A stretch of 38,192 nt of DNA, taken from assembly GCA_021647685.1 (NCBI GenBank), contig JAKIUH010000003.1, forward strand, positions 1 through 38,192. Direction: 5' to 3'. Every line of letters starts with the position of its first letter. The stretch's first letter is position 1. Made by a program: the position numbers and the translations under genes. The stretch comes from Bacteroidales bacterium. GTDB lineage: Bacteria > Bacteroidota > Bacteroidia > Bacteroidales > NBLH01. The notes under the pieces were generated by a model. The model was not told the DNA's origin. It ran no database searches and saw nothing but the letters and a program-made list of their open reading frames with translations. Below, piece after piece: positions 32,874 to 38,192 of the stretch.

Positions 32874-35800
32874 TTATATACTGTTTCCTATAATACTTTC
32901 AAACTTTTTATTTAATGTTTCAAACAGTTCAGGACGTTCATATTGCTGTGTCAGGCGCAATATTTCTTGTGCCATCATTAAAGAACGTCTAATATCTTTA
33001 CTCATAGGCTTTTGAAACTTATCGGGTAAGGACATAAAATAATTTAGTTCTTCTGCTGTATGATTAGCAACTATTTGCATTATTTTATCGGCTTTTTCCG
33101 GTGATTTTGTTTGATAATAGGCTTCGGCAATCAGTAAATCGTAATAACTGTATGGAATTTTATTTTCAGGCATAATTTTTACCGCTTTATCTAATACAGT
33201 TACAGCCGAGTCAATTTTTCCTTCTTTTACTAATGCATTTGCCAAGCGGGCAAAATTATTTTTTATATTCATCAGCATACGTCGGTTATTTTCATCAAGA
33301 TAAACACCTTTTTTTTCAATTCCGCCCCATTTGAAGGTATTCATAACTTTATCATACAAAATTGATGTATTTACCCGTGCAATTTGCCCTGCACTCAAAT
33401 TGGTTTCAATAGGAACAACTCTGTATGCCAAACCATCTAATTGAAAAAACTTTTGTAATCCGTAATAGCCGTCACTGCCAATAGTAATGGCAAAATAAAC
33501 CGGTCTTTTCCAATTATTTGTTGCCATTAAGTCTATTACCATCATTTGTGCTTTTCTGAAATAGGAACCCGGCAAATCCCATACCATTTGTTTAAGCATT
33601 AAAGGTGCTTCGTAAGGTTTTATAACTTTATTTTGCATTACTGCCAAAGAATCAACTTTTATCAACATTTTACGGGCAGGAATATATTTTTCACCACCGT
33701 ATTGTTGAAGTTTTGTACGCGGATCATCACTTTTTATGAAATCCATGATTTTTTTCAATTCAACCGGTTCTTTTTTCAGCTCCTGAATATAAACCACATC
33801 GCGTTTTCCGGCTCCGTATTGCTCTTTGCTCATTGAAAAGGGTACCGGCTCACTTTCATAGGCTTTATGTTTCATTTGCGTGATGTACCATTCGGTATTC
33901 AAATAGCTTAAATTTATAACCCGAACATCTGTACGGATACCTTCTACTTCTTGTGCATACCAAAGGGGGAATGTATCATTATCGCCATTGGTAAATAAAA
34001 TAGCATTAGGTGCACATGAATTAAGATAATTATAAGCAAAATCGCGTGCAGTGTATCGACCTGAGCGGTCATGGTCGTCCCAGTTTTCACGAGCCATAAT
34101 TCCGGGCACTGCTGTTAGACTGATAATTCCTGCTAAGGCAGCTGATATTGTTGCCGGTGTTAATTTTTTGAACCAATCGTAAAGCATTAATACACCAAAA
34201 CCAATCCAAATTGAAAAAGCATAAAATGAACCGGCATAGGCATAATCTCGTTCACGCGGTTGAAAAGGCGGTTGGTTCAAATACAAAACAATGGCAATTC
34301 CCGTAAAGAAAAAGAATAAAAATACAACCCAAAAGAAATTTTTTCCGGTTTGATTTTTACCGTACATGTATAATATTCCAAGTATGCCTAATATTAAGGG
34401 TAAAAAATAATATTTGTTTCTGCCTTTGTTGTTTTTAAGGTTTGTTGGCAACTTATCCTGATTGCCTAACCGTGCATTGTCAATAAACGGAATACCGCTT
34501 ATCCAATTTCCGTTCATTACGTTTCCATGTCCTTGAATATCATTTTGTCTGCCGGCAAAATTCCACATAAAATACCGGAAATACATAAAATTTAACTGAT
34601 ATTTAAAGAAAAATGCCAGATTTTGTGCAAAACTTGGTTTTTTATCTTTGTTTTTAATGTTTGCCCAATTTATATATCCTTCAATATGATTGGGCTGATT
34701 ACTCCACATACGCGGAAAAAATGTTTTTGAGCCTTCTTCAAACTCATAGCTTAATTTATGATCAACAATTTCATATCTTCCGTTTCGTTTTTCATAAATG
34801 GGTGCTTTTTTTATGTATCCGATAGGCTTTGAATTAAAATATTGTCCGTAAATAAGCGGATTATCTCCATATTGATCTCTGTTTAGATAGGATAATAGGC
34901 TAAATACATCATCGGGTTTGTTTTGGTCCATGGGTAAATCGGCATTTGAACGGATAATAATTAATGCGTAGGATGAATATCCGATAATAATTACTGTAAG
35001 CATGGTTAATGCTGTATTTAACAAAACTTTGTTTTTTTGTATGCTGTAATATATTCCGTAGGCTAATCCGCCAAAAAGTAAAATAATGTAAAAAACAGTA
35101 CCGCTGTGATAAGGTAAACCAAAACCATTTACAAAAAGTAATTCAAAACGCGATGCTAACCAAATAACTCCGGGAATAATAATGTACATAATTGTTCCCA
35201 AAATTAAAATTGAAACAACAGCAGCTTTGACAATACCTGTTTTATCAGGTTTATACCTGCGAAAATAATATACAAACACAATTGCCGGAATTGCCAGTAA
35301 ATTTAGGAGATGTACTCCTATTGACAATCCCATTAAATAGGCAATAAAAACTAACCACCGATTGGCATATTTTTCATCGGCAGTATTTTCCCATTTTAGG
35401 ATTGACCAGAAAACAAGTGCTGTAAATAATGATGAGCTGGCATATACTTCGCCTTCAACAGCCGAAAACCAAAATGTATCGGAAAAGGTGTAGGCTAAGG
35501 CGCCTACAGCTGCTGCAAAAAATATAGCAAGCGAATTAGAAACTTGCAGTGATTTTTCTTCGCCTGTAATTCGTTTTGCAATGTGTGTAATACTCCAAAA
35601 AAGAAACAAAATGGTTAAGGCACTCATTAGTGCCGATAAAGTATTAATCATGGCAGCTACTTGTGTTACATCTGCGGCAAATAGTGAGAAAAATTTTGCC
35701 ATCAGCATAAAAAAAGGTGCTCCGGGCGGATGACCTACTTCTAATTTAAACGAACTGGAAATAAACTCACCACAATCCCAAAAACTAACGGTAGGTTCTA

Positions 35801-35906
35801 TGGTAAGGTAATAGCTTGCAAATGCAATCAAAAAAACTACCCAACCGGTAATACGGTTAATTAGTTTATAGTTGTACAGACTTAATTTTTTTTCGGTATT
35901 TGCCAT
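32874..35906 (-). CDS. DUF2723-family multi-spanning membrane protein (GT-C-like)
   Basis: A 1010-residue inner-membrane protein. It begins with RITGWVVFLIAFASYYLTIEP and VSFWDCGEFISSSFKLEVGHPPGAP, the acidic WDCGEF motif and HPPG loop being the DUF2723 hallmark. At least 12 hydrophobic segments cover residues 15-600, followed by a large periplasmic region with TPR-like helices near 880-985. DUF2723 proteins are GT-C folds thought to transfer sugars from polyprenyl phosphate, probably protein O-glycosylation in Bacteroidota; the substrate is not known here. The Met at 35906 (MANTEKKL) replaces a frame opening 15 codons upstream. Confidence 0.88.
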   Translation of the reverse strand: MANTEKKLSLYNYKLINRITGWVVFLIAFASYYLTIEPTVSFWDCGEFISSSFKLEVGHPPGAPFFMLMAKFFSLFAADVTQVAAMINTLSALMSALTILFLFWSITHIAKRITGEEKSLQVSNSLAIFFAAAVGALAYTFSDTFWFSAVEGEVYASSSLFTALVFWSILKWENTADEKYANRWLVFIAYLMGLSIGVHLLNLLAIPAIVFVYYFRRYKPDKTGIVKAAVVSILILGTIMYIIIPGVIWLASRFELLFVNGFGLPYHSGTVFYIILLFGGLAYGIYYSIQKNKVLLNTALTMLTVIIIGYSSYALIIIRSNADLPMDQNKPDDVFSLLSYLNRDQYGDNPLIYGQYFNSKPIGYIKKAPIYEKRNGRYEIVDHKLSYEFEEGSKTFFPRMWSNQPNHIEGYINWANIKNKDKKPSFAQNLAFFFKYQLNFMYFRYFMWNFAGRQNDIQGHGNVMNGNWISGIPFIDNARLGNQDKLPTNLKNNKGRNKYYFLPLILGILGILYMYGKNQTGKNFFWVVFLFFFFTGIAIVLYLNQPPFQPRERDYAYAGSFYAFSIWIGFGVLMLYDWFKKLTPATISAALAGIISLTAVPGIMARENWDDHDRSGRYTARDFAYNYLNSCAPNAILFTNGDNDTFPLWYAQEVEGIRTDVRVINLSYLNTEWYITQMKHKAYESEPVPFSMSKEQYGAGKRDVVYIQELKKEPVELKKIMDFIKSDDPRTKLQQYGGEKYIPARKMLIKVDSLAVMQNKVIKPYEAPLMLKQMVWDLPGSYFRKAQMMVIDLMATNNWKRPVYFAITIGSDGYYGLQKFFQLDGLAYRVVPIETNLSAGQIARVNTSILYDKVMNTFKWGGIEKKGVYLDENNRRMLMNIKNNFARLANALVKEGKIDSAVTVLDKAVKIMPENKIPYSYYDLLIAEAYYQTKSPEKADKIMQIVANHTAEELNYFMSLPDKFQKPMSKDIRRSLMMAQEILRLTQQYERPELFETLNKKFESIIGNSI

Positions 35907-35932
35907 AATCCAAAATATTATATTTAGAAAAA

Positions 35933-35940
35933 CGAAAGTA
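35933..35940 (-). promoter_or_regulatory. Possible -7 box for the DUF2723 gene
   Basis: TACTTTCG on the minus strand, one mismatch from TAnnTTTG and identical to the rpiB box, 26 bp before the ATG. A -33 TTTG is not evident. Confidence 0.4.
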
Positions 35941-36050
35941 GGAAAATTCAAAGAATATACCTAAAATTTGTAAATGAAAGCCTTTATTGTATCGCCTTGT
36001 TGGGCATAATAGATATTTTATTTATTGGGCTAATGTTATGTATTTATATT

Positions 36051-36158
36051 TTAGTGCCTTTGCGTCTTTGCGGTAACATATTAGCGGTTTTATTTTTAAC
36101 CACAAAGGACACAAAGTAACACAAAGAATTAATTTTGTGTCTTAGTGTCTTGGCGGTT
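36051..36158. repeat. CACAAAG-type dispersed palindromic repeat
   Basis: AACCACAAAGGACACAAAG (from 36098) and its imperfect inverse ending CTTAGTGTCTTGGCGGTT (to 36158) form a stem around AATTAA. A third half copy, TTAGTGCCTTTGCGTCTTTG, lies at 36051-36070. This cacaaag/ctttgtg repeat type occurs in many bacterial genomes, so it is likely a dispersed repeat; its position after nadB also allows a terminator role. Confidence 0.6.
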
Positions 36159-36198
36159 GTATTTTGCAAGTTTTTGCAAAGCAGTTGTATAAAAAACT

Positions 36199-37776
36199 TC
36201 ATTCCATAATTTTATTTTTTTCGGGATAATCAATATTGTAATGTAATCCACGGCTTTCTCTACGGTTTTTAGCCATTTTTATTATAATATAAGCAACATT
36301 TATGGCATTTCTTAATTCGCAAAGCTCTGGTGATATCGTTGATTTTTCATACAAATCTTCGGTTTCTTTATAAATAATATCCAGACGGTCTAATGCACGT
36401 TTTAATCTGAGGTTTGAACGGACAATACCTACATAATTACTCATAATTTGTTGCAGTTCTTTAAATTCTTGGGTAATGAGAATCATTTCTTCGGGGTGCG
36501 ATGTACCTTCATCATTCCAATCGGGTACTTTGGGTTTAATTTCGTTACGAGGCATTTCCTTAACGGCTTGCTTTGCTGCACGATGAGCAAAAACTACAGC
36601 TTCGAGTAAGGAATTTGAAGCCAACCGGTTAGCACCGTGTAAACCGGTAGAAGAAACTTCGCCGGCTGCAAAAAGACGTTTAATTGAAGTTTTTCCGTTT
36701 TTATCGGTTATAACTCCTCCGCACACATAGTGTGCAGCAGGAACCACAGGGATATAATCGCGTGTAATATCAATACCAATGCTTTTACATTTTTTATAAA
36801 TATTTGGGAAATGGTTTATTAACTCTTTACTGTCTAAATGTGTACAATCTAAATATACATAATCATCGCCGGATAATTTTAGCTCATTGTCTATCGCACG
36901 GGCTACAATATCACGCGGTGCTAAACAGCCACGTTCATCATATTTGTGCATAAATTTCTTATCTTTTTGTGTTTTTAAGATAGCACCAAAACCTCTAATT
37001 GCTTCGGTTATTAAAAATGAAGGTCGCTTGCCGGGCTCGTATAATGAAGTGGGATGAAATTGTACAAATTCCATATTTTCAATCAGGCATTTGGCACGGT
37101 AAGCCATAGCAATACCATCTCCTGTTGCAATAGGTGGGTTGGTAGTGGTATGATAAATATTTCCGATGCCGCCGGTTGCTAAAAAAACGGTTTTTGCAAG
37201 TAAGGTAATTATTTGCTTTGTTCTGATATTAAGAGCATAGCAGCCATAGCATTCGATGTCTTTTTGGTGGCGTGTAACATGGTATCCAAGATGGTGTTGC
37301 GTGATTAAATCAATGGCAAAATGATAATCAAGAAGTTCAATATTGGTATGTTCTTTAATTTTTTTGAGTAAACTGATTTGTATTTCATTGCCGGTATTGT
37401 CTTTGTGATGAAGAATACGGTATTCAGAGTGTCCGCCTTCTTTTGCCAAATCGTAGTTTCCGTCGTCTTTTGTATCAAATTCTGTGCCCCATTCAATAAG
37501 CTCTTTAATTCTTTTCGGAGCTTCTGATACTACTAATTTAACAATATCTTTTGTGCATAACCCGTCTCCTGCTGTTAAGGTATCTTTTATATGTTTTTCA
37601 TAACTATCAGGATGATAGGTAACTGCCGCTATACCACCTTGTGCAAAATTGGTATTTGATTCTTCTGCTTTTGATTTGGTAAGAATGGCTACTTTACCAT
37701 ACTCGGCTACTTTTAAGGCAAAACTCATACCCGCCATTCCCGTTCCTATAACCAAAAAATCATATTGTTTTTGCAT
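36199..37776 (-). CDS. nadB: L-aspartate oxidase NadB
   Basis: FAD enzyme that oxidises L-aspartate to iminoaspartate, first step of de novo NAD synthesis, supplying NadA. It is 525 residues. FAD fold IGTGMAGMS at 9-17, NTNFAQGGIAAV near 42-53, the active-site region MHKYDERGCLAPRDIVARAI, and AAGEVSSTGLHGANRLASNSL are all present; the C-terminal succinate dehydrogenase-like helical domain ends in RESRGLHYNIDYPEK. The Met at 37776 is preferred over one nine codons upstream, which would overlap the promoter box. The stop is TGA, one of only three genes here ending so. Confidence 0.96.
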   Translation of the reverse strand: MQKQYDFLVIGTGMAGMSFALKVAEYGKVAILTKSKAEESNTNFAQGGIAAVTYHPDSYEKHIKDTLTAGDGLCTKDIVKLVVSEAPKRIKELIEWGTEFDTKDDGNYDLAKEGGHSEYRILHHKDNTGNEIQISLLKKIKEHTNIELLDYHFAIDLITQHHLGYHVTRHQKDIECYGCYALNIRTKQIITLLAKTVFLATGGIGNIYHTTTNPPIATGDGIAMAYRAKCLIENMEFVQFHPTSLYEPGKRPSFLITEAIRGFGAILKTQKDKKFMHKYDERGCLAPRDIVARAIDNELKLSGDDYVYLDCTHLDSKELINHFPNIYKKCKSIGIDITRDYIPVVPAAHYVCGGVITDKNGKTSIKRLFAAGEVSSTGLHGANRLASNSLLEAVVFAHRAAKQAVKEMPRNEIKPKVPDWNDEGTSHPEEMILITQEFKELQQIMSNYVGIVRSNLRLKRALDRLDIIYKETEDLYEKSTISPELCELRNAINVAYIIIKMAKNRRESRGLHYNIDYPEKNKIME

Positions 37777-37800
37777 ATTAATAATGTAAATTTTTAATGA

Positions 37801-37808
37801 CAAAATTA
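37801..37808 (-). promoter_or_regulatory. -7 promoter box for nadB
   Basis: TAATTTTG on the minus strand matches TAnnTTTG and is 24 bp before the chosen ATG. No clear -33 element. Confidence 0.4.
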
Positions 37809-37870
37809 TAAACTAAATTAAGCAGATGATAATTTTTACCGGAAAAAAGCAATGATTAAAAAAATTAATG

Positions 37871-37878
37871 TAAATTTG
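37871..37878 (+). promoter_or_regulatory. -7 promoter box for gcvH
   Basis: TAAATTTG is a full TAnnTTTG match, 26 bp before the gcvH ATG. No TTTG is visible at -33. Confidence 0.45.
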
Positions 37879-37904
37879 AGCCATAAATTTTTAAAAGAAA
37901 AAAC

Positions 37905-38192
37905 ATGAACATACCCGAAAATTTAAAGTACTCTAATGACCACGAATGGGTGAGAGTAGAAGGAGAAGAAGCGTACATTGGTATTACCGATTTCGCCCAG
38001 AATGAATTGGGAGACATTGTCTTTGTGGAGGTGGAAACCATCGACGAAACATTGGAGAAAGACGAAACTTTTGGTACTGTGGAAGCTGTGAAAACAGTCT
38101 CCGACCTGTTGCTTCCCGTTGGTGGAACCATCCTCGAACTAAATGAAAAACTGGAGGATGAACCGGAACTTATCAATCAAGATCCTTAAGGT
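37905..38192 (+). CDS. gcvH: Glycine cleavage system H protein, N-terminal part
   Basis: Lipoyl carrier protein of the glycine cleavage complex. About 94 of roughly 126 residues are present. The start is typical (MNIPENLKYSNDHEWVRVEG), GITDFAQNELGDIVFVE follows, and the lipoyl-lysine is Lys63 in ETFGTVEAVKTVSDL. The frame meets TAA at 38187-38189 exactly where the family has Tyr (NQDPYG), three bases from the window end, so probably an end artefact. From about 37,965 on the DNA is markedly richer in G and C than the rest of the window, with third positions often C or G: a highly expressed gene's codon bias, or a join with other DNA. Confidence 0.92.

Noticed and set aside
1..38192. Alternative genetic code with TGA as Gly or Trp
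   Set aside because: The three internal TGA codons call for different residues, two lie in decayed genes, and TGA ends nadB, a hemerythrin gene and the fusion gene at family-typical lengths.

Overview
The window is 38.2 kb of AT-rich DNA, and all the evidence points to Bacteroidota. The best promoter matches are the TTG/TTTG-N19-20-TAnnTTTG type used by the primary sigma factor of that phylum. Family-level markers agree: DUF4175, DUF4292, an EnvC-like LytM protein, DUF2723, and the mnmG/ybeY/ATPase/DUF4175 gene order. It ends inside mnmG on the left and gcvH on the right. The size and the odd terminal bases suggest a large-insert environmental clone, which is inference. TAA and TAG are the usual stops and TGA is rare. 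No rRNA, tRNA or CRISPR array was seen.

Layout. 1-5.2 kb, minus strand: DUF4175 - RsbW-type ATPase - ybeY - mnmG. 5.4-13.5 kb, minus: hemW, ICMT-like methyltransferase, GNAT, polysaccharide flippase, dut, TPR protein, DUF4292 lipoprotein, EnvC-like LytM protein; most of these fit cell-envelope assembly. dut carries an in-frame TGA at a conserved glycine and hemW has a one-base frameshift. 13.5-14.2 kb is a gene-free, very AT-rich stretch. 14.2-18.3 kb is one 1389-codon gene that joins a GT4 glycosyltransferase, an unrecognised middle and a phosphodiester glycosidase. 18.4-18.6 kb is a 168-bp palindromic, MITE-like element. 18.6-22.6 kb holds a VanZ-like protein, an Rrf2 regulator with a Cys triad, nadA, rpiB and lutB.

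22.7-25.9 kb is an eroded type III restriction-modification operon (mod - rhuM - rhuM-like - res) between inverted repeats. mod and res keep both ends but have lost their middles, each also has an in-frame TGA, and only the first RhuM gene is intact. A DEAD-box helicase follows. At 27.8-29.0 kb is a 'mobile mystery' pair: an XRE-type HTH protein and a Fic protein, overlapping. Four palindromic sites spaced exactly 32 bp apart, two flanking and one inside a good promoter, precede the pair and look like an autoregulatory operator array.

29.0-32.6 kb (minus) is a tight signalling operon: two bacteriohemerythrins followed by a signal peptide-TPR-TM-GAF-PP2C (SpoIIE) phosphatase, plausibly an oxygen- or redox-responsive module. 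32.9-38.2 kb holds a DUF2723 membrane protein, nadB and the start of gcvH. nadA and nadB together give the two-step aspartate-to-quinolinate route to NAD, though they lie 16 kb apart.

The items most worth a second look are the mobA operator array, the hemerythrin/PP2C operon, the GT4-glycosidase fusion, the internally deleted type III system, the 168-bp palindrome, and the TGA codon in dut.
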